NCBI GenBank assembly: GCA_023439185.1
Contig: JAEXOR010000027.1
Coordinates: 12,867-76,866 of the forward strand
Reading direction: 5' to 3'
Length of the DNA stretch: 64,000 nt
Source: Bacillota bacterium
GTDB lineage: Bacteria; Bacillota; Desulfotomaculia; Desulfotomaculales; Desulfallaceae
In this document: positions 16,606 to 25,804 of the stretch, one piece after another
Layout of the letters: every line of letters starts with the position of its first letter
Numbering within the stretch: position 1 is the stretch's first letter
The notes under the pieces: generated by a model
The model's database searches: none
The model's input: the letters and a program-made list of their open reading frames with translations, nothing else
Told to the model about the DNA's origin: nothing
Made by a program: the position numbers and the translations under genes

Positions 16606-17964
16606 CTATCCTTCCGTTACCCATTCCTGACCGTTTTTCTTGTCCAGGGACATGCAGGTATCTGTTGATTTATCCTGCATATACACGAAATCACATTTTT
16701 TATTCTTTTTGGCCTCTTCATAGATATCGTAGGCTTTGCTCTGGCAGGCGTGACAGGCCTGAAAGGGAATGGAGACGGCAAAAATGTTCACCGGTTCACG
16801 ATACCCACGTTCACCCCGGGATTCAATAATTATATAACCGGGGCAGTCCGGGCAGACCTTGACCTTTTCAATTTGTTCTTCTTCGATGTAATCGGTATCG
16901 TAATAAATGGATTTTTTACGCTGGTAATACTCATCCGCACCAAAGATTTTTTGCAAATCGGCGGTATCTTTTTTCTCCCAGGTTTCCAGCAGTTGCTCAA
17001 CCATCCGGTGTACCAGGTTTACCCGGTCGGGACTCTCTTTAAACCGGCCCGGCCAGTAATCCGGTTCCATTACGCAGGAGTAGTCGATATCGGCCAGGGC
17101 CAGAATAATGGCCAGGTTGATATAGGGCAGCGCCGTTTCAATGGCGTAACCGCCCTCCAGCACCGCCAGATGGGGTTTAAGCTTACGGGTGAAATCGGCG
17201 TAGGCCCGGGCGGTAAACCTCATGCTGCCCAGAGGATCGGAATAGTGATTATCCTGGCCCGCCGAGTTAATAATGATGTCCGGTTTAAAGTCCTTAACCA
17301 CCGGCAGCACCAGGTTATCAACCACGTACATGAAAATCTCGTCGGTGGAACCGGGCGGCAGCGGTACATTCAGCGTTCTGCCGTAGGCGCCGGGGCCGCC
17401 CAGCTCATGGGTAAAACCGGTACCCGGGAAAATAGTCCGCCCGTCCTGGTGAAATGAAATGTATAACACGTCGGGATCATGGAAAAAGATATCCTGGGTT
17501 CCGTCGCCATGGTGGGCGTCGGAATCAATGATGGCCACCTTTTTTATGCCGTGCCGGCGGCGCAGGTAATCCACCAGGATGGCTTCATTATTGATGCTGC
17601 AAAAACCCCGGTTGCCGTGTACCACGCGCATGGCATGGTGACCCGGCGGGCGCACCACGGCAAAACCGTTTTTGATTTCTCCGTTGATAATACTGTCGCC
17701 AAGCTGCATAGTGGAACCGGCGGCGATTAAGTGCGCTTCGGTGACCTGGCTCTGCACCCGGGGTACGCAAAAATGGGTCCTGGCGATATCATGCATGGCG
17801 GCCAGGCGGGGCGCAAATTCTTGAATCCGGGGCATATCCATGACCCCTTCCTCAAAAATCTGGTCTCTGGTATATAAAAGACGCTCCTCCCGCTCAGGGT
17901 GAGTGGGCGAAATCGCCCAGTCAAACGCTGGAAAGAATATCAGGCCGGTTTTATCCGCTGCCAT
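16606..17964 (-). CDS. Histone deacetylase/AcuC-family protein with C-terminal Cys-rich extension
   Basis: The arginase-like deacetylase domain covers about residues 1-310 and keeps the zinc-site elements: RPPGHHA, DSDAHHGDGTQDIFF, and the second Asp in SAGQDNHYSDP. Such enzymes remove acetyl groups from proteins, polyamines or small molecules. After it comes an extension of about 120 residues with CPDCPG and CHACQS pairs that could form a zinc ribbon. Its ATG follows the hydantoinase stop codon immediately, so the two are co-translated. The substrate is unknown. Confidence 0.87.
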   Translation of the reverse strand: MAADKTGLIFFPAFDWAISPTHPEREERLLYTRDQIFEEGVMDMPRIQEFAPRLAAMHDIARTHFCVPRVQSQVTEAHLIAAGSTMQLGDSIINGEIKNGFAVVRPPGHHAMRVVHGNRGFCSINNEAILVDYLRRRHGIKKVAIIDSDAHHGDGTQDIFFHDPDVLYISFHQDGRTIFPGTGFTHELGGPGAYGRTLNVPLPPGSTDEIFMYVVDNLVLPVVKDFKPDIIINSAGQDNHYSDPLGSMRFTARAYADFTRKLKPHLAVLEGGYAIETALPYINLAIILALADIDYSCVMEPDYWPGRFKESPDRVNLVHRMVEQLLETWEKKDTADLQKIFGADEYYQRKKSIYYDTDYIEEEQIEKVKVCPDCPGYIIIESRGERGYREPVNIFAVSIPFQACHACQSKAYDIYEEAKKNKKCDFVYMQDKSTDTCMSLDKKNGQEWVTEG

Positions 17965-19644
17965 CTAAAACTCACCCCTCGAACCTATTTGCCCCATGAT
18001 ACCCCTGGGCGTCTGCACGCAGATATCGTAAATCCTGCCGGTGGTAATCCAGTTTCTGACCATGGTAAAGACATCCCGCCGGGTTACTTCGGTTTTTTCA
18101 AGTTTAGTGCCCAAACCGTACAGCTCCGACCTCTTTTTCAGCCAGTCTTCGGCCATTTCCAGCGCGTCTTCCTCCGTAAAGGGGTCCTTTTTAATTTTAC
18201 CCTGGAACCCCTCTTCTTCAATGGTATACACGCCCTGTTCGGTATCGGCCCGTAAACTGACCTGTAAGGTGGGAATGGCCACCGCCGCCCCAATGGCGTT
18301 GGCAAAGGGCGCGTAAGGCGGAATAACCGGATGGCAGTCAATGCGGGCCGCTATTTGCACAATAAAACCGGCCGCTCCGCCACCGACCCCGACTACGGTG
18401 GAGGGACGATCCTTACGCTTTTGGAGCACCTCCCATACCCGGTAGGCGGGCTCCCGCTCCCATTGCAAAAAGATTTCTTCAATTTCAAGCACAATGGTAT
18501 CCACAACAAGATTAACTATCTTATTGGCCACTTCATCTGCGCTCAGGCTGATGGGCTTGCCCAGTAAGTCCATCGCCTCGACGGCCTTTTCCATGTCGCC
18601 CACCCCGGTTAAACCAAGCACCCGCAGGGCATCGGTGGGGGTGGGCACCGGGCCGCCCATACTGTAAGGCGCCCCCAACCGCTCAGAGTGGACCACAATA
18701 TCCTTGCCAATCCGTTCCACCACGCTGTCGCCGCCCACGGGCACGGATTTTACCGCCATGGCGCGCACCTGGGTCAGTTGGTCGTATACAGGCACCCCGC
18801 GGGTGGAAAGAAGCGGTTGGCCGCCTAAAATAAGGGCTAAATCAGTGGTGGTGCCGCCAATATCAACAACCACGGCGGTTTCCCCCGGCGGTATCAGCGC
18901 CTGCACTCCCAGGGTGCTGGCCGCCGGACCGCTGAAAATGGTCTCAATGGGCGCTTTGGTGGCTTTGCTCAGGGGCATGGTACCGCCGTCCGCCTTGAGG
19001 ATAAACAGTGCCCCCCCGATACCCCTGCTGGACACGGCCTCCTGAACCGAATCCAGGAATTGAGAATACTTGTCCCTGGCGGCGCAGGTCAGCATGGTGG
19101 TAACCACCCGGCGCGGGTAATTAAGGCTGCCGGCCACTTGATGTCCCATTTCCACATGCCAATCAGGACATTGTTTTTTTATCTGCTCGGCAACCTGCAG
19201 CTCGTGCTTGTTATTGCGCACCGAAAACTTGCCTACCACCGCCACTTTTTTGTAGCCCCTGGCGCTTAATTCGGTGATGGCGTTTTCAATTTCTTCCTGG
19301 CGCAGGGGCATTATCTCCCGCCCCCGGTAATCAATGGCACCGGAAAGGGTAAAAGTATCGCTGTCATATTTAAACTCGGTGCTGCACAAACCGGGCCCGG
19401 GGATTAAGACCAATCCTACAGGATCATATTTTTTTTCCGCCACATAATTTGTAATCAGGGTCGTACTGATTACCGAGCGTTCAATCAGCTCGGCGGGCAC
19501 CCCCTTCATTACTTGATCCAGCGCGTTCAGTAGCGAGAAGAGAATGTCACTGCTGCTGGGAGCCTCGGCAAAAGCCCGCACCAGGCCATTCTCAAGCAAC
19601 ACCGCATCTGTTCTGGTGCCTCCTACATCGATACCGATATACAT
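17965..19644 (-). CDS. Hydantoinase/oxoprolinase family protein (HyuA-like)
   Basis: The 559-aa product has the ASKHA-type N-terminus GIDVGGTRTDAVLLENG and VVDIGGTTTDLALI near residue 265, both typical of HyuA-like ATP-dependent amidohydrolases acting on 5-oxoproline, hydantoins or related lactams. No HyuB-type partner subunit is nearby; instead the next gene is an HDAC-like protein touching its stop codon. The ATG directly abuts GGAGG, so initiation probably uses the GGGGTG further upstream. A TATAAT-like hexamer lies about 35 bases before the start. The substrate is unknown. Confidence 0.85.
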   Translation of the reverse strand: MYIGIDVGGTRTDAVLLENGLVRAFAEAPSSSDILFSLLNALDQVMKGVPAELIERSVISTTLITNYVAEKKYDPVGLVLIPGPGLCSTEFKYDSDTFTLSGAIDYRGREIMPLRQEEIENAITELSARGYKKVAVVGKFSVRNNKHELQVAEQIKKQCPDWHVEMGHQVAGSLNYPRRVVTTMLTCAARDKYSQFLDSVQEAVSSRGIGGALFILKADGGTMPLSKATKAPIETIFSGPAASTLGVQALIPPGETAVVVDIGGTTTDLALILGGQPLLSTRGVPVYDQLTQVRAMAVKSVPVGGDSVVERIGKDIVVHSERLGAPYSMGGPVPTPTDALRVLGLTGVGDMEKAVEAMDLLGKPISLSADEVANKIVNLVVDTIVLEIEEIFLQWEREPAYRVWEVLQKRKDRPSTVVGVGGGAAGFIVQIAARIDCHPVIPPYAPFANAIGAAVAIPTLQVSLRADTEQGVYTIEEEGFQGKIKKDPFTEEDALEMAEDWLKKRSELYGLGTKLEKTEVTRRDVFTMVRNWITTGRIYDICVQTPRGIMGQIGSRGEF

Positions 19645-19750
19645 CCTCCCACCCCAGACCGGTAAAAACCAATAATTTATTATAATCAGTTCTATGATTT
19701 TATTCTCCGCCGCCGGGCATTATCCTGCAACCACATGCCACGGGAGCGGT

Positions 19751-22330
19751 TTAGTCTTTAATTTTTTCTTTCCAAACGACCAAAATGTTCATGGCTTCAA
19801 TGGGGGTAATATGATTAATATCCAGTTTAAGCAGCTCGTCAATCACCTTTTTGTCCGGGCAATCACGACAGGACTGCGGTCCCGGGTCATTTAACTCCGC
19901 TACCGGCCCGGCGCCGGCCGCCGGCTTGCTTTTTTCCAGTTCCTTCATCACTTCAACGGCCCGGTTTAAAACGGTTTCCGGCAAACCGGCCAGGCGGGCC
20001 ACCTGAATGCCGTAGCTCCTGTCCACCTTGCCGGGCATAGCCTTGCGTAAAAAGACAATCCCGTTTTCCATTTCCCTTACGCCGACCGTAAAATTACCCA
20101 CGTCCTTCAGCCCGTCCAGGTCGGTCAGTTCATGGTAGTGGGTGGAAAACAGCGTGCGGGCGCCGATATGATCATGGATATATTCAAATAAAGCACGGGC
20201 GATGCTGATCCCGTCGTAAGTGCTGGTGCCCCTGCCCACTTCGTCCATGATAATCAGGCTTTTAGATGTGGCGTTATTGACAATGTCCCGGCACTCGCTC
20301 ATTTCCACCATAAACGTGCTCTGCCCGCCGGCTAAATCGTCCGCCGCGCCGATGCGGGTAAAAATCCGGTCCACCACGCCGATCTCCGCCTTTGACGCGG
20401 GCACGAAACAACCCGCCTGGGCCATCAGGGCTATCAACCCCACCTGCCGCATGAAGGTGCTTTTCCCGGCCATGTTGGGACCGGTAAGGAGAATCAGCCG
20501 GTTTCCGTCCACCAGGGCGGCGTCATTAGGCACAAATTCCCCCGGCCCGAGCATTTGCTCCACCACCGGATGCCTGCCGTCGCGAATAATAATGTCCAGG
20601 CTGTCATTTACCACCGGCCGGACATAATTACCCCTGTCGGCCGCCTCGGCAAAGGAAAGCAGCACGTCCAATGCGGCGACACGGCCGGCGGTATTTTGAA
20701 TCCGGTGTACCTGGCCGGCAATCTTTTCTCTCAGTTCCATAAACAACTGGTACTCCAACTGCACCAGGCGATCCTCGGCCCCGGTAATCATTTCCTCGTA
20801 TTCCTTCAGTTTCGGGGTTATATACCGTTCCGCGTTCACCAGCGTCTGTTTCCGGATATAATAATCCGGCACCTGGTCCAGGTTGGATTTAGTGACTTCA
20901 AGATAATAACCGAATACCCTGTTATAGCCCACTTTAAGCGATTTAATGCCGGTTTTGGTTTTCTCTTCAGTCTCCAGGCCGGCCAGCCAGTCTTTGCCGC
21001 TCCTGCCGGCGTCCCGCAGCCGGTCAACCTCGGGGTGATAACCGGACCGAAAAATATTTCCGTCCTTAACCGACAGAGGCGGTTCTTCGCTCAACGCCCG
21101 GTGCAGCAGCCGGTTTATATCTTCCATGTCGTCCAGTCCGGCCCTGATTTCCGCCAGTAATGCCGAGCCGCATCCGGACAGCAATTCCTTGATATCCGGC
21201 AGCAGATCGAAAGACTTTTGCAAAGCCAGCAAATCCCTGGGGTTAGCCGTTCCATACGCCACTCGTCCGGCCAGCCTTTCCAGATCGTAAACACCCTTTA
21301 ACAAATCTTTAAGCCGGCGGCGCAACATAAGGTCCCCGGCCAGTTCATCCACGGCGTCCAAACGCCTGTTAATCAGGCCGGTATGCACCAGCGGTTGTTC
21401 CAGCCACTGCTTCAGCAGTCTGCCGCCCATGGCGGTACCGGTGCTGTCCAACACCTGGACCAGGGTCCCCCGCCTGGAGCCGTCCCGGATGGAAGCAGTC
21501 AGTTCCAGGTTGCGGCGGGTGGAGGAGTCGATTTTCATATATTGTCCGGCGTAGTAAACCCGGGGCATTTTCAATTGCTGCAGATTTCTTTTTTGCGTTT
21601 CGCGCAAGTACAACACCAGGGCGCCGGCGGCCCGCAGGCCCGGTACCGCGCTCCCGGCGTTTTCCTCCCATCGGCGGCCGAATTGAAGCTCTATTATTTC
21701 ACTGCTCCGCTCCTGCGTAAAGAGTTCGTCCGGCAGCAGGTTCACGACGCAGTTGCCCGGTCTTTTCAAGCGCTCCATGAACTCACCCGCTGTTCCTTTC
21801 GGAACCAGCAGTTCCGCGGGCTGCAGCCTGTATAACTCGTCAAGCAGTTCGTTAACTGAATTGGCGCCGGCAAAACCGGTCAAAAAAAAGTGCCCGGTGG
21901 AAAAATCGGTAAAGGCCAGTTCGCATTTACCGTCACCGGCGTATACGCAGGCCAGGTAATTATTGCTTTTTTCATCCAAGCACTGGCTCTCCAGCACTGT
22001 GCCCGGGGTGATAATCCTGGTCACTTCTCTTTTGACCAGGCCTTTGACCAGCCTGGGATCTTCCATTTGTTCACAAATAGCTACCCGGCGCCCCTTTTCA
22101 ATAAGCCGGGCTATGTAAGCATCAGCGGCGTGATGCGGCACCCCGCACATGGGCACTTTTTTGCCTTCCCCGCCGTCCCTGGCAGTCAGGGTAATTTCCA
22201 GATCCCGGGACGACTGCACGGCATCGTCAAAAAACATTTCGTAAAAGTCGCCCATCCGGAAGAAAAGAACATAATCAGGGTATTGTTGTTTTATTTGCAG
22301 GAACTGCTGCATCATCGGCGTGTAGGTCAT
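19751..22330 (-). CDS. mutS: DNA mismatch recognition protein MutS
   Basis: MutS detects mispairs and recruits MutL. The 859-aa product has the mismatch-binding Phe-X-Glu in GDFYEMF (residues 26-32), Walker A GPNMAGKSTFMRQ, Walker B SLIIMDEVGRGTSTYDG and the composite signature STHYHEL. AGGAGG lies eight bases before ATG 22330. The gene follows a terminator that ends the miaB-ricA-like transcript, so it should have its own promoter. Confidence 0.98.
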   Translation of the reverse strand: MTYTPMMQQFLQIKQQYPDYVLFFRMGDFYEMFFDDAVQSSRDLEITLTARDGGEGKKVPMCGVPHHAADAYIARLIEKGRRVAICEQMEDPRLVKGLVKREVTRIITPGTVLESQCLDEKSNNYLACVYAGDGKCELAFTDFSTGHFFLTGFAGANSVNELLDELYRLQPAELLVPKGTAGEFMERLKRPGNCVVNLLPDELFTQERSSEIIELQFGRRWEENAGSAVPGLRAAGALVLYLRETQKRNLQQLKMPRVYYAGQYMKIDSSTRRNLELTASIRDGSRRGTLVQVLDSTGTAMGGRLLKQWLEQPLVHTGLINRRLDAVDELAGDLMLRRRLKDLLKGVYDLERLAGRVAYGTANPRDLLALQKSFDLLPDIKELLSGCGSALLAEIRAGLDDMEDINRLLHRALSEEPPLSVKDGNIFRSGYHPEVDRLRDAGRSGKDWLAGLETEEKTKTGIKSLKVGYNRVFGYYLEVTKSNLDQVPDYYIRKQTLVNAERYITPKLKEYEEMITGAEDRLVQLEYQLFMELREKIAGQVHRIQNTAGRVAALDVLLSFAEAADRGNYVRPVVNDSLDIIIRDGRHPVVEQMLGPGEFVPNDAALVDGNRLILLTGPNMAGKSTFMRQVGLIALMAQAGCFVPASKAEIGVVDRIFTRIGAADDLAGGQSTFMVEMSECRDIVNNATSKSLIIMDEVGRGTSTYDGISIARALFEYIHDHIGARTLFSTHYHELTDLDGLKDVGNFTVGVREMENGIVFLRKAMPGKVDRSYGIQVARLAGLPETVLNRAVEVMKELEKSKPAAGAGPVAELNDPGPQSCRDCPDKKVIDELLKLDINHITPIEAMNILVVWKEKIKD

Positions 22331-22376
22331 GGGGTATACCTCCTGCGACCATTATATCAGGGAGCATAATTTCATA

Positions 22377-22403
22377 CAAAAAAAACCGGCCATAAAATGG
22401 CCG
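22377..22403 (-). terminator. Rho-independent terminator after the YlbF/RicA-like gene
   Basis: On the minus strand, arms CCGGCCAT and ATGGCCGG around a 3-base loop are followed by seven or more U residues. It separates the miaB operon from mutS. Confidence 0.85.
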
Positions 22404-22422
22404 GGATGCCGCTAAAAAATGG

Positions 22423-22806
22423 TTAGCTGCCGCAACCGCTGCAACTGGTGCAGCAGTCGTCACTGCAGGAGTGCTGTTCTCCACCGGAAATAGCCTGGGA
22501 AATGATATTGTTGATTTCCTCCAGCACCTTCTCAAAGTCCTGCTGCGCTTGAAAAAATCTATGGATCAAGGGGTTCTCCAACATTCTCTCTTCCAGGTCC
22601 TTGACCTCCGCCTTTTGACTCTCGCTCAGTTCCTGACCCTGCTGCTGCATGGCCATAAAGCTCTTTTGCTTTTCATTAAACTCCAGGACAATTTTTTGCG
22701 CCGCCTCGTCGTGCATCAATTCATGCTCGGCTTCCTTCATGTCGTTCAGTTCCTTGGATACGGCGATTTCCTGACCCAATGCGTGAGCCTTTTCCAGTAT
22801 AGACAT
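22423..22806 (-). CDS. YlbF/YmcA (RicF/RicA) family regulator with Cys-rich tail
   Basis: The 127-aa protein matches the helical YlbF/YmcA family. In Bacillus subtilis, RicA, RicF and RicT form an Fe-S complex that directs RNase Y to mRNAs and influences competence, biofilm and sporulation. The C-terminus is CSDDCCTSCSGCG, rich in Cys that could hold an iron-sulfur cluster. Its place between miaB and mutS matches ymcA in B. subtilis, supporting assignment as the RicA-type member. It follows miaB by two bases and ends at a terminator. Confidence 0.85.
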   Translation of the reverse strand: MSILEKAHALGQEIAVSKELNDMKEAEHELMHDEAAQKIVLEFNEKQKSFMAMQQQGQELSESQKAEVKDLEERMLENPLIHRFFQAQQDFEKVLEEINNIISQAISGGEQHSCSDDCCTSCSGCGS

Positions 22807-22808
22807 AG

Positions 22809-24176
22809 CTAAACCTCCATGATATTATTGTCCGTCACTGCCTCTCCATCTAAATGGGTAAGGCTGCAACCGGTAATGCGTAACGGTAAAAGCATGCCGG
22901 TTTGTTCCGGCGTTCCGCGGTAAATCACAATTTTCCCCGTCCGGGTCCGGGCGCTCATAAAGGCGTTATTAGTGCGGCTGGGCCCTTCCACAAGACAGTC
23001 CAGCATTTTTCCCAATTCGGCCCTGTTCTTGCGCAGGGTGATACCGTTTTGCAGTTCAATTAATTCCTGGATGCGGCCGCTTTTAACCTCGTCCGGCACC
23101 TGATCGGCCATTTGGGCAGCCGGGGTCCCTTGGCGTTTATTATAAACAAAGGTAAACGCACTGTCGAACTCCACTTTTCGCACCAAGTCCACCGTATCGG
23201 CAAAATCAGCGCCGGTTTCCCCGGGAAAACCCACCATGATATCAGTTGTCAGAGCCACACCGGGTATCGCCGATTTAATCCTGTCCACCAGCCGCAGATA
23301 GTCTTCCCTGGTATAGCCGCGGTTCATCAGCCGCAGTATATTATTGCTGCCGGCCTGAACAGGCAGGTGGATATGCTCACAAACTTTGGACAGTTTTGCC
23401 ACCGCTGTCACAAGTTTATCATAAAAGTCCCTGGGATGAGAAGTCATAAACCGGATTCTTTCAATTCCATCCACATCGTTAACCGCCGTCAGCAAGTCGG
23501 CGAAATCCACGGCGGCGGACCGATCCTTGCCGTAAGAGTTCACGTTTTGACCCAACAGGGTGACATCCTTATAGCCGGCCTGTCCCAATGCCGCGACTTC
23601 GTTAATGACGGCTTCGGGCGTCCGGCTTCTTTCCCGGCCCCGGACGTACGGAACGATACAGTAGGTACAGAAATTATTGCAGCCGTAGGTAATGCTTACC
23701 CAGGCCCTGACCCCCTGCTGCCGTCTGGAGGGCACGTCTTCCAACACACCCCGGCTGTCGGGCCACACCTCTATTACCTGACGCCGCTCTTCCACGGCCC
23801 GGGCAATTAATTCCGGCAGTTGATGGATGTTATGGGTGCCGAAAACCACGTCGACATAGCGAAACCGGTCTTTTATCCTGGGTTCCATATGCGCCTGCTG
23901 GCTCATACAACCGCCCAGGCACAGAATCAGATCGGGCCTTTGCTTTTTCTGCTTACCCAGCCTGCCCAGCAGGCCGAATACCTTGTTCTCGGCGGTTTCG
24001 CGGACGCAGCAGGTGTTCAATACGATAACACCGGCTTCATCCTGGTGATCCGCGGGTGTGTAACCGATACCCTCCAGGACGCCGGCAATATGTTCTGAAT
24101 CATGTTCGTTCATCTGGCAGCCGAAGGTAAAAATAAAATACTTTTCAGGGCTTTTAATATTAATGCTCATCTCCAC
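22809..24176 (-). CDS. miaB: tRNA-2-methylthio-N6-dimethylallyladenosine synthase MiaB
   Basis: MiaB adds a methylthio group to i6A37 of tRNA. Residues 10-130 form the UPF0004 domain with cluster Cys in TFGCQMNEHDSE, LNTCCVRE and CLGGCMSQ. The radical SAM motif is CNNFCTYC. A TRAM domain ends the 455-aa protein. It acts after MiaA, encoded 9 kb away on the same strand. The RicA-like gene follows by two bases. Confidence 0.97.
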   Translation of the reverse strand: MEMSINIKSPEKYFIFTFGCQMNEHDSEHIAGVLEGIGYTPADHQDEAGVIVLNTCCVRETAENKVFGLLGRLGKQKKQRPDLILCLGGCMSQQAHMEPRIKDRFRYVDVVFGTHNIHQLPELIARAVEERRQVIEVWPDSRGVLEDVPSRRQQGVRAWVSITYGCNNFCTYCIVPYVRGRERSRTPEAVINEVAALGQAGYKDVTLLGQNVNSYGKDRSAAVDFADLLTAVNDVDGIERIRFMTSHPRDFYDKLVTAVAKLSKVCEHIHLPVQAGSNNILRLMNRGYTREDYLRLVDRIKSAIPGVALTTDIMVGFPGETGADFADTVDLVRKVEFDSAFTFVYNKRQGTPAAQMADQVPDEVKSGRIQELIELQNGITLRKNRAELGKMLDCLVEGPSRTNNAFMSARTRTGKIVIYRGTPEQTGMLLPLRITGCSLTHLDGEAVTDNNIMEV

Positions 24177-24230
24177 GCCCCTTTAATCAGACTATGGCAA
24201 TTATAACCGAATTGCCTTTGTTAAACAATT

Positions 24231-24266
24231 AAAAAAGCCCATATTACCTTAACCAAGGTAAAGGGC
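24231..24266 (-). terminator. Rho-independent terminator of the DUF3231 gene
   Basis: The minus-strand stem pairs GCCC..TACCTT with AAGGTA..GGGC around GGTT and is followed by UUUUUU. It lies between the DUF3231 gene and miaB. Confidence 0.75.
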
Positions 24267-24297
24267 GGGCTAGCAAAGCGATCCGGCCTGATGTGAA

Positions 24298-24816
24298 TCA
24301 AATCCGGTAAGCCGGCGGTTCCAGAAGCCATCCTTTAAGCTGGCCATATACCACCAGTTTATCGTATAATTTTAGTTCATCTTGTAAATACCTTAAAAAC
24401 TCTTCTCTGAGCTTGGCTGAAGTGGTTTGAATCATGGCTGTGCCATAAAACGATACAAAGCTTTGGATGCCGGAAAAAACACGTTTAAAGATAAACTCAT
24501 CGGTGATCACCTCCACCTTAACTGCAGAGTTTGAAGCCGCCGGCGGTTTTTTGGGTAACGGCAGTCCGTATTTACCGGCTATATTTTCCAGGGCATCAAC
24601 CTGGCGTTTTAAAAATTTGAGACCTTCGTTCAAAATCAGCTTCAGATCCGGATCGCCGGCAAAATTTTGAAGCAACTGCGTTGTTTCTATAACCTCATAT
24701 CGTGATGTCAGCAGATTCCAAATATGTCCGGCTTCAATCACATTCATTTCTGTTTGCAGCTTTTTATTTGATTGGCCTAAATCGGCAATCTGCTCTAATT
24801 TTTCCAATATTTTCAA
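24298..24816 (-). CDS. DUF3231-type (ferritin-like helical) protein
   Basis: The alpha-helical product (about 172 aa) carries HIWNLLTSRYEVIETTQ, FAGDPDLKLILNEGL and YGLPLPKKPP, which I recognise as the DUF3231 pattern of spore-forming Firmicutes, often linked with CotF-like spore proteins. Many family members contain two such repeats; this one has a single copy. The start is TTG 24816, seven bases after GAGGG; another TTG at 24858 has no ribosome site. It forms a single-gene unit with its own terminator. Function is unknown; a spore-related role is inference. Confidence 0.72.
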   Translation of the reverse strand: MKILEKLEQIADLGQSNKKLQTEMNVIEAGHIWNLLTSRYEVIETTQLLQNFAGDPDLKLILNEGLKFLKRQVDALENIAGKYGLPLPKKPPAASNSAVKVEVITDEFIFKRVFSGIQSFVSFYGTAMIQTTSAKLREEFLRYLQDELKLYDKLVVYGQLKGWLLEPPAYRI

Positions 24817-24911
24817 TACGGCACCCTCTTTAACCCATTTTCCTTTGATTATTCCCAAAGGATGTGGACATTATTTATTCTAAAAGGGCCGAAGGCGCAC
24901 ATGCACAAAGG

Positions 24912-24943
24912 AAATAAAAACGCGGCGGTCCTATAGACCGCCG
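24912..24943 (-). terminator. Rho-independent terminator of the crt operon
   Basis: On the minus strand, arms CGGCGGTC and GACCGCCG around a 5-base loop are followed by CGUUUUUAUUU. It lies just after the crt stop codon. Confidence 0.88.
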
Positions 24944-24962
24944 GCAGGAATAAAACAGTCGT

Positions 24963-25745
24963 TTATTTGCCTGTGAAGTCGGCTTTCCTTTTTTCCAGGA
25001 ACGCGGCAATGCCTTCATCCCTGTCTTTGGTTGAAAATACCAATCCAAACAGGTCGGCTTCGTAAGTGAACGCTTTTTCCAGGTCCATTTCCAGACCGCC
25101 GTTAATGGCTTCCTTGGTTAGGCTCACCGCCAAGGGACCCCGGGCGGCAATGCGGCCCGCCATTTTTTTGCAGAATTCAAGCAGTTCAGCGGCGGGCACC
25201 ACGTGGTTCACCAGCCCGATTTGCCGGGCGGTGGCCGCGTCATATACGTCCGCGGTAAACAGGATTTCCTTGGCCAGGCCCGGGTTAACCAGCCTGGACA
25301 GCCGTTGGGTGCCGCCGAAACCGGCAATCAGACCCAGATTGACTTCGGGCTGGCCCAGTTTGGCGTTTTCCGAGGCCACCCGGATATCGCAGGCCATGGC
25401 CAATTCGCAGCCGCCGCCCAAGGCGAAGCCGTTGACCGCCGCGATAACCGGCTTGGTCAGGTTTTCAATCCGGCTGAAGGTTTTTTGGCCCAACCGGGAA
25501 AACTCCTTTGCTTCCATGGGCGTCAGCTTTTGCATGTAGGCGATATCCGCACCGGCTACAAAGGCTTTATCACCGGCGCCGGTGATAATAACCACCCGCA
25601 CCGCGCTGTCGTTGCCCAGCTGTTCCGCGGCCTGATCCAGTTCTTTCAAGGTTTCTTCGTTCAGGGCGTTAAGCTGCTTGGGCCGGTTGATGGTCAGTAT
25701 CGCCAGCGGGCCTTCATTTTCCACTAAAATATTGTTCCAGGTCAT
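24963..25745 (-). CDS. crt: Enoyl-CoA hydratase / 3-hydroxybutyryl-CoA dehydratase (crotonase)
   Basis: Crt interconverts 3-hydroxyacyl-CoA and 2-enoyl-CoA. The 260-aa crotonase-fold protein has the CoA-binding FVAGADIAYM oxyanion loop and GFALGGGCELAMACDIR with a catalytic Glu; a second catalytic Glu lies in GQPEVNLGLIAG. The start is ATG 25745, seven bases after AAGGAGG. It is the last gene of etfB-etfA-thl-hbd-crt and is followed by a terminator. Confidence 0.95.
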   Translation of the reverse strand: MTWNNILVENEGPLAILTINRPKQLNALNEETLKELDQAAEQLGNDSAVRVVIITGAGDKAFVAGADIAYMQKLTPMEAKEFSRLGQKTFSRIENLTKPVIAAVNGFALGGGCELAMACDIRVASENAKLGQPEVNLGLIAGFGGTQRLSRLVNPGLAKEILFTADVYDAATARQIGLVNHVVPAAELLEFCKKMAGRIAARGPLAVSLTKEAINGGLEMDLEKAFTYEADLFGLVFSTKDRDEGIAAFLEKRKADFTGK

Positions 25746-25804
25746 GCGCACCCCTCCTTAATCCAGTACGGTGGGTCCCAATTTTATTATTCCCGGTGAT
25801 GCCG

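Noticed and set aside
20555..21160. Plus-strand open frame of about 200 codons inside mutS
   Set aside because: Antisense shadow of conserved mutS sequence with no ribosome site or recognisable domain.
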